DNA of 64,000 nt from Alphaproteobacteria bacterium (GCA_040220875.1 JAVJVX010000005.1:709665-773664); one strand, 5' to 3'. Shown: positions 8,911 through 18,071, counted from the stretch's first letter. Notes: a model not told the origin generated them from the sequence alone. Numbers and translations are program-made.

Positions 8911-9608
8911 GCGATCCCCGTGCGCAGCACCTTGACCGCCTCGGCCAGAATGGCGACGGCGATTTCGGCCGGCGTCACGGCGCCGAGCGGAAGCCCGACG
9001 GGGCCATGAATGCGGCCGATTTCAGCATCGCTGAAGCCAAGCCGCGCGAGGCGTTTGTTGCGCGAGACGGCCGAACGCCGGCTGCCCAGCGCGCCGATAT
9101 AGAAGGCCGGGCTGCGGAGCGCCGCCGCGAGCGCCGGCTCGTCCAGCTTGGGATCATGGGTCAGGGTGATGACCGCGGTGCGGCTGTCGGGGGCCAGCCC
9201 GGGCAGGACCGTCTCCGCCCATTCGGTAAGGATGCGGGTCTCGGGGAACCGCTCGGGCGTGGCGAAGGCCGTGCGGGGATCGATCAGCGTCACATCGAAA
9301 CCGGCCAGCCGGGCCATCGGGACCAGCGCCTGGGCGATATGTACCGCGCCGACGACGATCATGCGCAGGGCCGGGCCGTAGACCTGCAGAAAAAACGCGC
9401 CCTCGCCGGTTTCGACATGCCGGTTCTCGCGCGTTGCCTGGGCCGTCTCGGCCGAGCTCACGACGTCATCCGACAACACGAGATCCCCGGCGACCCGCGC
9501 GCCGCCCTCGATCACCGCCTGCGCGCCCGAGGCGAGATCCGTGACAAGCACCACCTCTCGGCCTTCGCGCGCCGCCCGGTCGAGAAGCTCGAGGATCGCC
9601 AGCTTCAT
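8907..9608 (-). CDS. XdhC-family maturation protein (Rossmann-domain member)
   Basis: A 233-residue protein of the XdhC/CoxF family, which helps insert the sulfurated molybdenum cofactor into xanthine dehydrogenase-type enzymes. The second half carries a Rossmann-like segment (MIVVGAVHIAQALVPMARLA followed by DVTLIDPR), then TLTHDPKLDEPAL and YIGALGSRRS, all typical of the family C-terminal domain. It ends in a GTGA overlap with mocA and begins six bases after the small CoxI-domain gene. In some bacteria these two domains are one polypeptide; here they are two adjacent genes. Confidence 0.85.
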   Translation of the reverse strand: MKLAILELLDRAAREGREVVLVTDLASGAQAVIEGGARVAGDLVLSDDVVSSAETAQATRENRHVETGEGAFFLQVYGPALRMIVVGAVHIAQALVPMARLAGFDVTLIDPRTAFATPERFPETRILTEWAETVLPGLAPDSRTAVITLTHDPKLDEPALAAALRSPAFYIGALGSRRSAVSRNKRLARLGFSDAEIGRIHGPVGLPLGAVTPAEIAVAILAEAVKVLRTGIA

Positions 9609-9614
9609 CGCCGT

Positions 9615-9953
9615 CTAATCCACCGGCTCGACGAAAACACGGATGCGCCCGCCGCAGGGCAGGCCCACCTCGAAGGCCTCGTTGGCCGCGACGCCGAAGC
9701 TGAGGAGCCTGGCTTGACCGGTGCGGATGACCTCGCGCGCTTCGGTAATGACGGCGGCCTCGACGCAGCCGCCCGAGACCGAGCCGTGGAACCGCCCGTC
9801 ATCCGCCACGGCAAGCTGGCTGCCCAGCGGCCGGGGCGAAGACCCCCAGGTCTGGATCACCGTGGCCAGGGCGACGCCACGGCCGGCGCGGCGCCAGGCA
9901 CCTGCCACCGCCAGCGCGTCCTCGTCAAAAAAGTCTCTCTCCCTTGCGCTCAT
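9615..9953 (-). CDS. XdhC/CoxI-domain protein (N-terminal type)
   Basis: A 112-residue protein made only of the XdhC_CoxI domain. ATVIQTWGSSPRPLGSQLAV, GSVSGGCVEAAVI and LPCGGRIRVFVEP are the hallmark segments. Together with the following gene it rebuilds the two-domain XdhC maturation factor for molybdenum hydroxylases. It sits 28 bases downstream of the coxE-like gene in the same operon. Length is normal for the single-domain form. Confidence 0.85.
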   Translation of the reverse strand: MSARERDFFDEDALAVAGAWRRAGRGVALATVIQTWGSSPRPLGSQLAVADDGRFHGSVSGGCVEAAVITEAREVIRTGQARLLSFGVAANEAFEVGLPCGGRIRVFVEPVD

Positions 9954-9981
9954 CCTCGACTCCGCCCTGTGCCGGTCACCG

Positions 9982-11193
9982 TCAGGCCGCCTGGCGACGG
10001 GATCCCCGGGGTCCCGACCGGCTAAGGGCCGTCACCAACGCCGCCAGGCTGGTCATATTATGCACCGGCCGGAAGTCGGTGACATAGGGCCGGATCGCCC
10101 GCGCCCCCCGGGCCATCAGCGCGTAGTCCGTATTACGCAGATGGGGATTGAGCCAGACGAGCCGCCGGCTGGCGCGGCGCAGGCGCGCCATCTCGGCCGC
10201 GAGCTCGCCCCCCGGATCGCGTTCGAGCCCGTCCGTCACAAGCAGCACCGTGGCCCCGCCGGTGAGCACGCGGCGCGACCAGTCGAAGTTGAAATCATGC
10301 AGCGATGGGCCGATTCGCGTGCCGCCCGACCAGTCGCGTACCTTTTCGGCCACGTCAGCCAGCGCCGTGTCACCGTCCCGCTGGCGGAGCATGCGGGTCA
10401 CATTGGTCAGGCGCGTCCCGAACAGAAAACAGTGCACGTTCCCGCGTGCCTGGCCGAGACGATGCATGAAGCGCAGCATCACACGGGAATAGTTGCTCAT
10501 TGAGCCGGATATATCGATGAGCGCGACGAGTGGTGGCGGCGCAGCGATGGGCGCGCGCCGGACGAGCCGGATGACATCGCCGCCCGTCCGGTGGCTGGCC
10601 GCCAGGCTGGCGCGAAGATCGACGCGCGGGCCTTCGGCCTGCACGCGAAAACGCCGGCGCCGGACGAGATCGTCCGGCAGGGCGAGACGTCGGATCGCGG
10701 CCTCCGCCTCGGCCAGTTCGGCCGCCGACATCTGGCCGAAATCCATGTCACCCGCCACGTCGCGCGCCGAATAGGTGGGGCGGGCCTGAAGCCGCGGCGT
10801 ATCGCCATCCCCCTCGTCACCGGACCCCGGGCGCGGTTCGATCGTCTCGCTACCGGGTTTTCCCGCCGGCCGTTCCCCCGCCGCCTCCAGCGCCTCGGCG
10901 AGCCGACGGGACAGGCGGGCCCCGCCGCCGTCCGCCAGGGGCGCTTCGCCGCCACGATCGAGCGAACGCCAGAACAGGCGGAACGCCTCGTCGAAGATCG
11001 CGTGCCGGTCCTGGCGGTCCACGAAGACAGCGTGCAGCGCCCAGTAGGCATCGTCGCGGCGCCGCAGACCGACCGCCGACAGCGCCTCCATCCCCCGCGC
11101 CACCTCACCGGTGCCGAGCGGGAAGCCGGCCGCGCGCAGAAGACGCGCGAAATGCATCAGATTGAGCCAGAGCCGCCCACCGGCGCCCGACAT
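9982..11193 (-). CDS. coxE: CoxE-like von Willebrand factor A domain protein
   Basis: A 403-residue vWA protein. The metal-ion-dependent adhesion site appears in VALIDISGSMSNYS (the D-x-S-x-S pattern), with supporting residues in the C-terminal half (TDGLERDPG). In carboxydotrophs CoxE works with the CoxD ATPase in post-translational assembly of the Mo active site. The start codon overlaps the coxD stop by one base (TGATG), showing coupled translation. The N-terminal 170 residues are charged and less conserved. Function here is inferred from operon context and family. Confidence 0.85.
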   Translation of the reverse strand: MSGAGGRLWLNLMHFARLLRAAGFPLGTGEVARGMEALSAVGLRRRDDAYWALHAVFVDRQDRHAIFDEAFRLFWRSLDRGGEAPLADGGGARLSRRLAEALEAAGERPAGKPGSETIEPRPGSGDEGDGDTPRLQARPTYSARDVAGDMDFGQMSAAELAEAEAAIRRLALPDDLVRRRRFRVQAEGPRVDLRASLAASHRTGGDVIRLVRRAPIAAPPPLVALIDISGSMSNYSRVMLRFMHRLGQARGNVHCFLFGTRLTNVTRMLRQRDGDTALADVAEKVRDWSGGTRIGPSLHDFNFDWSRRVLTGGATVLLVTDGLERDPGGELAAEMARLRRASRRLVWLNPHLRNTDYALMARGARAIRPYVTDFRPVHNMTSLAALVTALSRSGPRGSRRQAA

Positions 11194-12095
11194 CAGGCCC
11201 CTCCGCGTATCTCGGCCAGGATTTCCGCGCCCTCGCCGGCGCCGATCCGGGCCACATCCTCTTCGTATTTGAGGACGACGCCGAGCGTGTCGCGCATGTT
11301 TTCCAGCGTAAGCTCGGTCGCATCGAGCGCCATCAGCGCCTCGAGCCAGTCGATGGTTTCCGCGACGCCGGGCAGCTTGAACAGGTCACGCCGGCGCAGG
11401 GCCTGGACGAAATCCACGACCTGACCGCTCAGCTCTTCGCCCACGCCGGGGGCGCGAACCCTGAGAATTTCACGCTCGCGCTCGGCATCGGGATAGGGCA
11501 GCCAGAAATAGAGGCAGCGGCGCTTGAGGGCATCGTGAATTTCACGCGTGCGGTTCGAGGTCAGCACGACGATGGGCGGCGCTGCCGCGCGCATCGTGCC
11601 AAGCTCGGGAATGGTGATCTGGAAATCGGACAGCACCTCGAGGAGATAGGCCTCGAACGCCTCATCGGCCCGGTCCAGCTCGTCGATCAGCAGGACCGGC
11701 GGTCCCGCGAGATCGGGCTCGATCGCCTGAAGCAGGGGGCGCTTGATGAGGAACCGCTCGGTATAGAGATGCTCGGCCAGATCGGCCGCTTCCCCGGTCA
11801 CTTCGGCCCGCCGGATTTCCAGCATCTGCCGGGGGTAGTTCCATTCGTAGGCCGCGGCCGCGATGTCCAGCCCCTCGTAGCATTGCAGGCGGATCAGGCG
11901 ACGATTGAGCCCGGCCGCCAGGACCTTGGCGATCTCGGTCTTGCCGACGCCCGCCTCGCCCTCGACGAAAAGGGGCCGGCCCAGGCGCAGCGCCAGGAAG
12001 ACCGTCACCGCGAGGCTGCGATCGGCGATGTAATTCTGCCCGGCCATCAGTCGGGCGGCGGCGGTGACGTCCTCGGGAACGGGTGTGCCGGTCAC
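11193..12095 (-). CDS. coxD: CoxD-like MoxR-type AAA+ ATPase
   Basis: A 300-residue AAA+ ATPase. The GTG at 12095 is chosen because it forms a GTGA overlap with the large-subunit stop; the longer ATG frame would run deep into that gene. Walker A is GEAGVGKTE (residues 46-54) and Walker B is LLIDELDRAD (from 135), followed by sensor-like VLTSNRTREIHDALKRR. MoxR ATPases act as chaperones. CoxD in particular is needed to build the mature metal centre in Mo hydroxylases. The next gene encodes its usual vWA partner. Confidence 0.88.
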   Translation of the reverse strand: MTGTPVPEDVTAAARLMAGQNYIADRSLAVTVFLALRLGRPLFVEGEAGVGKTEIAKVLAAGLNRRLIRLQCYEGLDIAAAAYEWNYPRQMLEIRRAEVTGEAADLAEHLYTERFLIKRPLLQAIEPDLAGPPVLLIDELDRADEAFEAYLLEVLSDFQITIPELGTMRAAAPPIVVLTSNRTREIHDALKRRCLYFWLPYPDAEREREILRVRAPGVGEELSGQVVDFVQALRRRDLFKLPGVAETIDWLEALMALDATELTLENMRDTLGVVLKYEEDVARIGAGEGAEILAEIRGGA

Positions 12096-14443
12096 GAGCC
12101 GCCTTCGGCCGCCAGAATGGCGCGGAGCACACGTTCGGGCGTCGCCGGGATCCGGTTGATGGCAGCGCCCGTGGCAGCCGTGATCGCATTGCAAATGGCC
12201 GGCGCCGTCCCCACCAGGGCGATCTCACCAATGCCCTTGGCGCCGAAGGGGCCGTCCGACGGGTTCTCGATCAGGATCGGATGGATTTTGTACGGGAGGT
12301 CGAGTGGGCCCGGCACCTTGTAATCCATCATCGTGGGGTTGACGAGGCGGCCGTCGTCCCAGACCAGTTCCTCATAGAGCCCGTAGCCCAGCCCCTGGGC
12401 GAAGGCGCCGTGGATCTGGCCATCGACGGCGCCCGGGTTGAGCGCGCGGCCGACATCATGCGCGCACCAGGCTTCGAGCACCTCGGTCTTCCCCGTCGCC
12501 ATGTCGACATCGACCTCGACGACATGGGCGCCAAAGGTGAAGACACCTATTCCGTCGAGTGCGAAGCCGCGCACCAGCGCGCGCTTGGGATCGAAACGCT
12601 CGCCCTCGAACAGCCAGTTATGGGTCCCCATGATGGGGCCGCCCGAAGCGTAGAGCGAGCGCCCGGCGATCGCCGCGAAAGGCACGGCCGCGTCCCCGAC
12701 GCCGCGGATGCCGATCACGCCGCCCGGGCGCAACTCGAGATCGTCCTCGGCGCATTCGAGCATTTCGCCCGCGTGGCGGAACATCTGCTCGCGCACGCGC
12801 TCCGATGCCTGTTCGACCGCCTTGCCCACCATGTAGGTAACGCGGCTGGCCGAGGTCTGAAAGTTGTAGGGCGAGGAGTCCGTATCCGGATTGCCGTAAT
12901 TCACCTGATCGAGCGACAGGCCCAGGGCGCCCGCGCAAATCTGCGCCATGACGGTATCGGCTCCCTCGCCGATATCCACCGCACCGGTGTTGACGGTTAC
13001 GGTGCCGTCCTCGTGCAGGCGCACCGCCGCACCGGCCGACAGCATGCCGCTGATATGGGACATGCCGCTGACGCAGATGCCACGCCGCTTGCCGGGACGC
13101 ACTTCCTTGCCGTTGTTCTGCCGGCGCTTGTCCCAGTCCGAGGCCGCGCGCGCCTTTTCCAGGCATTCGGCGAGGCTGCCGCCTTCCACGGTCTGCCCAC
13201 CAAGCCACTTGTCACCCGATTGCAGGGCGTTCTTGATGCGCAGGTCGATCGGATCCATGCCCAGCTTTTCCGCAACCTCGTCGATCTGGCGTTCCGAGGC
13301 GAAGGTCGCCTGCGGATTGCCGAAGCCGCGGAATGCGCTGGCCCGCAACTTGTTGGTATAGACCGACCAGGATTCGACGTTGACATGGGGTATCCGATAC
13401 GGCCCCCGGCCGAAGAACGCCGCCACGGTCGACACTTCGGGGCTTTCGTCGGCGTAGGCCCCGCCGTCGAGAAAGAGGCGCATTTCGCGGGCGACCAGCG
13501 TGCCGTCCTTCCGGGCGCCTGTGCGGCAGTAGATCTTGCCGGCATGGCGGCTTTTCATCATCATCATGTCGTCTTCGCGCGACAGCGTCATCTTGACCGG
13601 CCGGCCGGACTTCAATGCCAGCGCCACCGTCGCGGGCTGGTTCGTCAGATCGCACTTGCCGCCGAACCCGCCGCCGATGCGCGGGGCGATCACGCGAACT
13701 TTCGACATCGGCATATCGAACGCCTCGGCAATCATGGTCTGGACGCGAAAAACGCTTTGCATGGACGACCAGATGGTGATCTTGCCGTTCGCGTCGACCG
13801 CCACCAGCGTCGAGCAGGGCTCCATATACATGTGTTCCTGCGCCGGCGTTTCGTAGACCCCCTCGACGATCACATCGCATTCGGCCCAGGCATTGTCGAT
13901 ATCGCCTTCCTTGAACTGGGTATAGGCGACGGCGTTGGGATGTTCGGGGCGCTCATAGGGGCAGGGGTATTCGTCGCGGTTCTCGTGCAGGATGGGCGCA
14001 TCCGCCTCGAGCGCTTCTTCCGGGTCGAAAACGGCGGGCAGCTCCTCGTATTCGACCTCGATCAACTGAAGGGCCTTGCGGGCGATTTCCAGTGTATCGG
14101 CGGCAACAGCAGCGATCGGCTCGCTGATATAGCGCACCTTGTCGCCGGCGAAGGTCATCTGGTCCTTCAGGAAGACGCCGACATATTTCTTTTTCGGCAG
14201 ATCCTCGGCCGTGACGACCGCGCGCACGCCTTCGAGCGCCTCGGCTTCGGAAGTGTCGATCGAGCGGATACGTGCATGGGCGTACGGGGCGCCCAGCATC
14301 GCGGCGTGCAGCATGCCCGGCAGGGTCATGTCATCGGTGTATACCGCCTGGCCGGTGAGTTTCTCACGAGCCTCGAGACGCGGCACCGATTTCCCGATCG
14401 CGTCCCCGACCGGGTTGGGAGAGGTGACACCTTCGGGGCTCAT
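12092..14443 (-). CDS. CoxL-like molybdopterin large subunit with xanthine dehydrogenase-type active-site loop
   Basis: A 783-residue catalytic subunit of a three-subunit molybdenum hydroxylase. The cofactor loop GGGFGGK is at residues 257-263, and the catalytic base E740 lies in GAKGIGEIAL. The active-site loop reads AFRGFGNPQ (370-378). True form I CO dehydrogenase has AYRCSFR with a copper-binding cysteine, and form II enzymes have AYRGAGR. This loop matches neither and resembles xanthine dehydrogenase and aldehyde oxidase (FRGFGGPQ). A purine, N-heterocycle or aldehyde substrate is therefore more likely than CO. It overlaps coxS (ATGA) upstream and coxD (GTGA) downstream. No signal peptide is seen. 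Confidence 0.88.
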   Translation of the reverse strand: MSPEGVTSPNPVGDAIGKSVPRLEAREKLTGQAVYTDDMTLPGMLHAAMLGAPYAHARIRSIDTSEAEALEGVRAVVTAEDLPKKKYVGVFLKDQMTFAGDKVRYISEPIAAVAADTLEIARKALQLIEVEYEELPAVFDPEEALEADAPILHENRDEYPCPYERPEHPNAVAYTQFKEGDIDNAWAECDVIVEGVYETPAQEHMYMEPCSTLVAVDANGKITIWSSMQSVFRVQTMIAEAFDMPMSKVRVIAPRIGGGFGGKCDLTNQPATVALALKSGRPVKMTLSREDDMMMMKSRHAGKIYCRTGARKDGTLVAREMRLFLDGGAYADESPEVSTVAAFFGRGPYRIPHVNVESWSVYTNKLRASAFRGFGNPQATFASERQIDEVAEKLGMDPIDLRIKNALQSGDKWLGGQTVEGGSLAECLEKARAASDWDKRRQNNGKEVRPGKRRGICVSGMSHISGMLSAGAAVRLHEDGTVTVNTGAVDIGEGADTVMAQICAGALGLSLDQVNYGNPDTDSSPYNFQTSASRVTYMVGKAVEQASERVREQMFRHAGEMLECAEDDLELRPGGVIGIRGVGDAAVPFAAIAGRSLYASGGPIMGTHNWLFEGERFDPKRALVRGFALDGIGVFTFGAHVVEVDVDMATGKTEVLEAWCAHDVGRALNPGAVDGQIHGAFAQGLGYGLYEELVWDDGRLVNPTMMDYKVPGPLDLPYKIHPILIENPSDGPFGAKGIGEIALVGTAPAICNAITAATGAAINRIPATPERVLRAILAAEGGS

Positions 14444-14931
14444 GACTTGCTTCCTTCCGTCAGCGAGAGGATTGCATCCACCACCTTCACATAGCCGGAG
14501 CAGCGGCAGATATTGCCGCCCAGCCCGTGGCGGATTTCCTCGACACCGGGGTTCGGGTTTTCATTCAGAAGCGCAGTTGCGGCGATCACCATTGCCGGCA
14601 TGCAAAAGCCGCACTGAACGGCGCCCGCATCGACGAAGGCCTGCTGCACGCGGGAAAGCCGATTGCCGTCGGCCAGCCCCTCGATTGTCGTGATCTCACT
14701 ATCCTCCGCCGCAAACGCCAGTGAAATACAGGCGCGAACGGGCTTGCCATCACGCAGCACGCTACAGGCGCCGCATACGCCCTGGTTGCAACTGCGCTTG
14801 GCGCCGGTAAGGCGTAATTCCGAGCGCAAGACATCCAGAAGCGTGCGCGCGGGCGCGATTTCAAGTTCATGGACATTTCCGTTTACGCGAAGCGTGACGG
14901 GCTGTTTTTCAATCACGTCCATTTCAGACAC
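14440..14931 (-). CDS. CoxS-like (2Fe-2S) small subunit
   Basis: A 163-residue iron-sulfur subunit counted from a GTG at 14931, which has a GGGGAG ribosome binding site; an ATG three codons on is also possible. Numbered from that GTG, cluster ligands are C48, C53, C56 and C68 for the N-terminal centre, and C107, C110, C142 and C144 for the C-terminal centre (QCGFCMPAM and ICRCSGYV). It passes electrons from the Mo subunit to the flavin subunit. It overlaps the flavin-subunit gene upstream and the large-subunit gene downstream. Confidence 0.9.
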   Translation of the reverse strand: MSEMDVIEKQPVTLRVNGNVHELEIAPARTLLDVLRSELRLTGAKRSCNQGVCGACSVLRDGKPVRACISLAFAAEDSEITTIEGLADGNRLSRVQQAFVDAGAVQCGFCMPAMVIAATALLNENPNPGVEEIRHGLGGNICRCSGYVKVVDAILSLTEGSKS

Positions 14932-15778
14932 TGGCGGTCTCCCCGTCTTTGAGCGTGTTGAGCGCCCGCGCCAACAGGCGCGGGATCAGCATGAGCCGGT
15001 ATTCCGTCGTCCCGCGCACATCGTCGACCGGGTCCGCCGCCTCGGCCAGGAGCCGGGCCGCCTCGGCAATCGCCGCCTGATCGAGGGGCGAGCCGACGAG
15101 CGCCTCTTCCGCCGCCGTCACCCGGATCGGCACGGGGCCGCTGGAGCCGAGCGCGATGCGCGCATAGCTGCATGTCGCACCCGCCATCACCAGCACGGCC
15201 GAGACGGAAACCGTGGCGTAATCGCCATCCACGCGCGAGAATTTCACGTGATGGCCCCGGGCGCCGGCGGGCCCTCGGGGCAGCCGGATGGCGGTGACGA
15301 TCTCGCCCTCGCGGAGCGCCGTTTCGAAATAATCCTCGAAAAATTCTCCGATCGGTATCTGCCGGGTCCCCTCGGCGCTCGCGGCCTCGATGGTGGCGTC
15401 GGCGGCAAGGAGTGCAGCCGGGAAATCGGCCGCCGGGTCGGCATGGCAGATGGAGCCCCCGATCGTCCCCATATTGCGCACGGCCGGATGCGCGATCTGT
15501 CCGGCCGCGCTCCGGACAACGCCGAGCGCCCCCGTAAGCACGGGACTTGCGGCGATCTCGGCGTGGCGCGTCGTGGCACCGATCCGGACCTCGTCATCCG
15601 TCTCGGTGATGCCGGAAAGTTCGGCGATACGGCCCAGACCCACCAGTACATCCACCGCGACCAGATCGGCATTCATCATGGCGACGAGCGTGGCGCCGCC
15701 CGCGATGCAGCGCGCGTCGTCCTCCCGCCGCAGTATGTCGAGCGCCTCCTTGAGCGAGCCGGGGGCGAGGTACCTCAT
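14924..15778 (-). CDS. CoxM-like FAD-binding medium subunit
   Basis: A 284-residue flavoprotein subunit of the molybdenum hydroxylase. It starts MRYLAPGSLKEALDIL. The FAD pyrophosphate loop AGGATLVAMMNADLV and the second FAD motif, around MGTIGGSICHADPAADF, are both as expected for the CO dehydrogenase / xanthine dehydrogenase flavin fold. Its C-terminal half contains the usual CO_deh_flav_C region. The subunit usually delivers electrons to NAD or quinone. It starts in an ATGA overlap with the CoxG-like gene. Confidence 0.9.
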   Translation of the reverse strand: MRYLAPGSLKEALDILRREDDARCIAGGATLVAMMNADLVAVDVLVGLGRIAELSGITETDDEVRIGATTRHAEIAASPVLTGALGVVRSAAGQIAHPAVRNMGTIGGSICHADPAADFPAALLAADATIEAASAEGTRQIPIGEFFEDYFETALREGEIVTAIRLPRGPAGARGHHVKFSRVDGDYATVSVSAVLVMAGATCSYARIALGSSGPVPIRVTAAEEALVGSPLDQAAIAEAARLLAEAADPVDDVRGTTEYRLMLIPRLLARALNTLKDGETASV

Positions 15779-16251
15779 GCGCTGGCCTCCGCCGCCCGGG
15801 CGCCATCGCCCTCGACCCGTTCGCGAAACTTCGCGGCGAATTCCTCGCCCATGCTCTTGGCTTTCTTTTTCATGATTCCCAGACCGAATTTGCCCAGCCG
15901 TCCGACCACCGACACATCGGAAGCATAAGTCACCTCCGTCTGGGACTCGTCGAGCGCCTTGAGCGCCAACGTGCTGTCGGCGCTGACGCGGCTGGCCTTG
16001 CCGCCTTCCTCGCCACGCGTGACCGAGGCGGCGAATTCCGGCGGGCGCTCTTCCGTGACCTCGACGTCCACCTTGAAAGTCGTCTTGATCGGGCCGAGCG
16101 CCACTTTGATCCGCGCCTTGTAAGTAGTGGGGCCCAGCACCTCGATCTCTTCACAGCCGGGCAGGCAGGGGCCGACCTGCTCGGGGTCGGTGATGAATTC
16201 CCACACCCTGTCGATCGGTGCCTGGACGGTGAAGCTTTCCTCGATTTTCAT
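15775..16251 (-). CDS. coxG: CoxG-like SRPBCC (START-type) protein, first gene of the Mo hydroxylase operon
   Basis: A 158-residue SRPBCC-fold protein beginning MKIEESFTVQAPIDRVWEF, with DPEQVGPCLPGCEEIEVLG, the signature of the CoxG family. CoxG is thought to anchor or recruit the CO dehydrogenase-type enzyme to the membrane. Here it heads the operon, and the C-terminal tail is rich in charged residues and alanine. The upstream gap 16252-16402 contains an A/T-rich patch (around 16300-16316) that is a plausible promoter region, though no clear consensus boxes are visible. Confidence 0.85.
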   Translation of the reverse strand: MKIEESFTVQAPIDRVWEFITDPEQVGPCLPGCEEIEVLGPTTYKARIKVALGPIKTTFKVDVEVTEERPPEFAASVTRGEEGGKASRVSADSTLALKALDESQTEVTYASDVSVVGRLGKFGLGIMKKKAKSMGEEFAAKFRERVEGDGARAAEASA

Positions 16252-16402
16252 GAGCGATCCCTTCCGGGCGCGGCCCGGTTATGCGTGACAAGGACGGAAC
16301 AGACTAATTATTTATGTGTGGCGGGTAAAGGCCCGAGAAGGTCCGGCCCATACGGAACCGCGGATCGTTCCCGAGCGTATCCGGGTGGGTACACTCCAAG
16401 CA

Positions 16403-17338
16403 TCAGATTTGACGCGCCGAGGGGCGCGGAAGGAAGATTTCCTTCAACCTGGAGCAGAAATCCAGCATCAGGCGGCGGAAAAACGCATGCCAGAAATTGG
16501 CATCCCGCGCCGGATAAAGGGCCATTACCGTGAGAAAATACCAGGTCGCCCGGAAATGCCGGCCCGCACGATAGGCGGCGACGGAAAGTTCAAGCTGCAG
16601 GCTGGAGACGAAAATCCGCGCGCGGGTGCGGGAATGAAAGCCGATGGCCCGCACGTAGCGCCGGCGCAGCACCCGAACGGAGTGACGCACGCTTTCAAAG
16701 GAGGGCCAGGCACCGGAATGAATGACGGCAAGGATCTCGGACAGGACCGCGATATCGTGAGTGTCGGCCGAACGCAGCACCCAGTCCCAATCCTCGAAGC
16801 GCCGGAGGGAGGTATCGAATGGGCCGAGCCTGTTGAACAGATCGCGCCGGCCCATGAAGGTCGAGCCGAGGCTGACATTGCAACCCCAGATGTAAGTATC
16901 GAGTGGCGAGCCGCGTAGCGGGACGCGGCGATCGTCGGCGTGGCCGGTCGCGCCATGCACCAGACGATAGCCCGTGAAGCTGACCTGGTTGGCCTCACTT
17001 TGCCCGGCCAGAAACCCGAGCTGCTTTTCAAGTTTTTGCGGATGCCATTCATCGTCGGCATCGAGAAAAGCGACGAATTCGCAGCCGGCTGCCGCCACCC
17101 CCGTATTGCGCGCACCGGCGGCACCCTGGTTTTCTTCGTGCCGGATGATGCGCGCCGGCAGGGTCGGGAAGAGGGCGAGAATGTCCTCGGTGACGGGCTC
17201 AGGCGACGCGTCGTCGACCACGATCACCTCGTCCGGCAGCCGGGTCTGCGCCGCCACGCTGGCCAGGGCGCGGCGCAGGGCCCCCAGCATCCTGTAGGCC
17301 GGAATGATGACGCAGACCGTTGCATCGCCGGACGGCAT
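16403..17338 (-). CDS. Family 2 glycosyltransferase
   Basis: A 311-residue GT-A fold glycosyltransferase. VCVIIPAYRMLGALRRAL at the N-terminus, EVIVVDDASPEP, NTGVAAAGCEFVAFLDADDE with the metal-binding acidic motif, and a later FEDWDWVLR segment are typical of family 2 enzymes transferring sugars to surface polysaccharide, lipid or protein. No membrane segment is obvious until a weakly hydrophobic C-terminus. It stands alone among unrelated genes, and its acceptor is unknown. An AGGAGA motif lies upstream of the start. Confidence 0.85.
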   Translation of the reverse strand: MPSGDATVCVIIPAYRMLGALRRALASVAAQTRLPDEVIVVDDASPEPVTEDILALFPTLPARIIRHEENQGAAGARNTGVAAAGCEFVAFLDADDEWHPQKLEKQLGFLAGQSEANQVSFTGYRLVHGATGHADDRRVPLRGSPLDTYIWGCNVSLGSTFMGRRDLFNRLGPFDTSLRRFEDWDWVLRSADTHDIAVLSEILAVIHSGAWPSFESVRHSVRVLRRRYVRAIGFHSRTRARIFVSSLQLELSVAAYRAGRHFRATWYFLTVMALYPARDANFWHAFFRRLMLDFCSRLKEIFLPRPSARQI

Positions 17339-17409
17339 ATCGGCTCATCTCCTGGGCTTCCCGTCGGGGGCGCCATGCCCGGACCGCCGGATTCCCGACA
17401 GCGATCCGT

Positions 17410-17952
17410 CTAGCCGGAAATCATCCGGCGCAGGACATTGTCCTTGTAGACGAGGTGATGCTTGAGGGCGCCCGCGATGTGGAGAGCCACAAGCGCCACA
17501 ATTGTCCAGCCCGTCCAGTAATGGATGCTGTGCGCCAGCCCGCCCAGCTCCTTGCTCTTCTCGACGAATGTCGGGAGTTCAAAGAGGCCGAAGACGGAGA
17601 CGGGAAACCCGGCCGCCTGCGACATGACGATCCCGCTGACCGGCATCAGGATGATGACAACGTACAGCACAAGATGGTTGGCCTTGGCCAGCGTCGCTTC
17701 CCAGCTTTTCATGTGGCCGGGCAGATCGGGACGCACATTCATCAGCCGCCATCCAAGGCGCAGCAATACGAGGGCCAGGAGCACGGCGCCGAAAGATTTG
17801 TGCAGGCCGTAAAGCTCGCCCTTGTCCGGGCCGTCCGGCATATCTGTCATGAGTACGCCGACTACGAGCAGCCCCGCGATCACGATAAAGATGGTCCAGT
17901 GAAAGATGCGCGCGACCGCGCCCCAGCTTTCCGATGAGTTTTTCGCCGCCAT
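17410..17952 (-). CDS. Cytochrome b561 family protein
   Basis: A 180-residue membrane cytochrome with four hydrophobic helices. FHWTIFIVIAGLLVVGVLM opens the first helix. Histidines at H18, in LYGLHKSFGAVLL, and in HSIHYWTGW and ALHIAGALKHH are positioned to bind two b-haems. Bacterial members move electrons from quinol, for example to superoxide in the case of CybB. An AAAGGGGGG ribosome binding site precedes the ATG. It appears to be a single-gene unit; its electron partner is unknown. Confidence 0.88.
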   Translation of the reverse strand: MAAKNSSESWGAVARIFHWTIFIVIAGLLVVGVLMTDMPDGPDKGELYGLHKSFGAVLLALVLLRLGWRLMNVRPDLPGHMKSWEATLAKANHLVLYVVIILMPVSGIVMSQAAGFPVSVFGLFELPTFVEKSKELGGLAHSIHYWTGWTIVALVALHIAGALKHHLVYKDNVLRRMISG

Positions 17953-18071
17953 TTGTGCCAGTACCCCCCTTTGAAAATAAGGAAACTTCCAGGATCCCGG
18001 CTGTCGCCCCGGGTGGCGTAAGGCTACCCGTGGCCCAACCTGGTTTTCAAGCTTGTTGGGGGGCTTGGCGA

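Noticed and set aside
12092-14443. Annotation as carbon monoxide dehydrogenase large subunit
   Set aside because: The active-site loop AFRGFGNPQ lacks the CSFR copper loop of form I and differs from form II.
12083-14494. Open frame of 803 codons on the plus strand
   Set aside because: It is antisense to the molybdenum hydroxylase large subunit and carries no recognisable domain.
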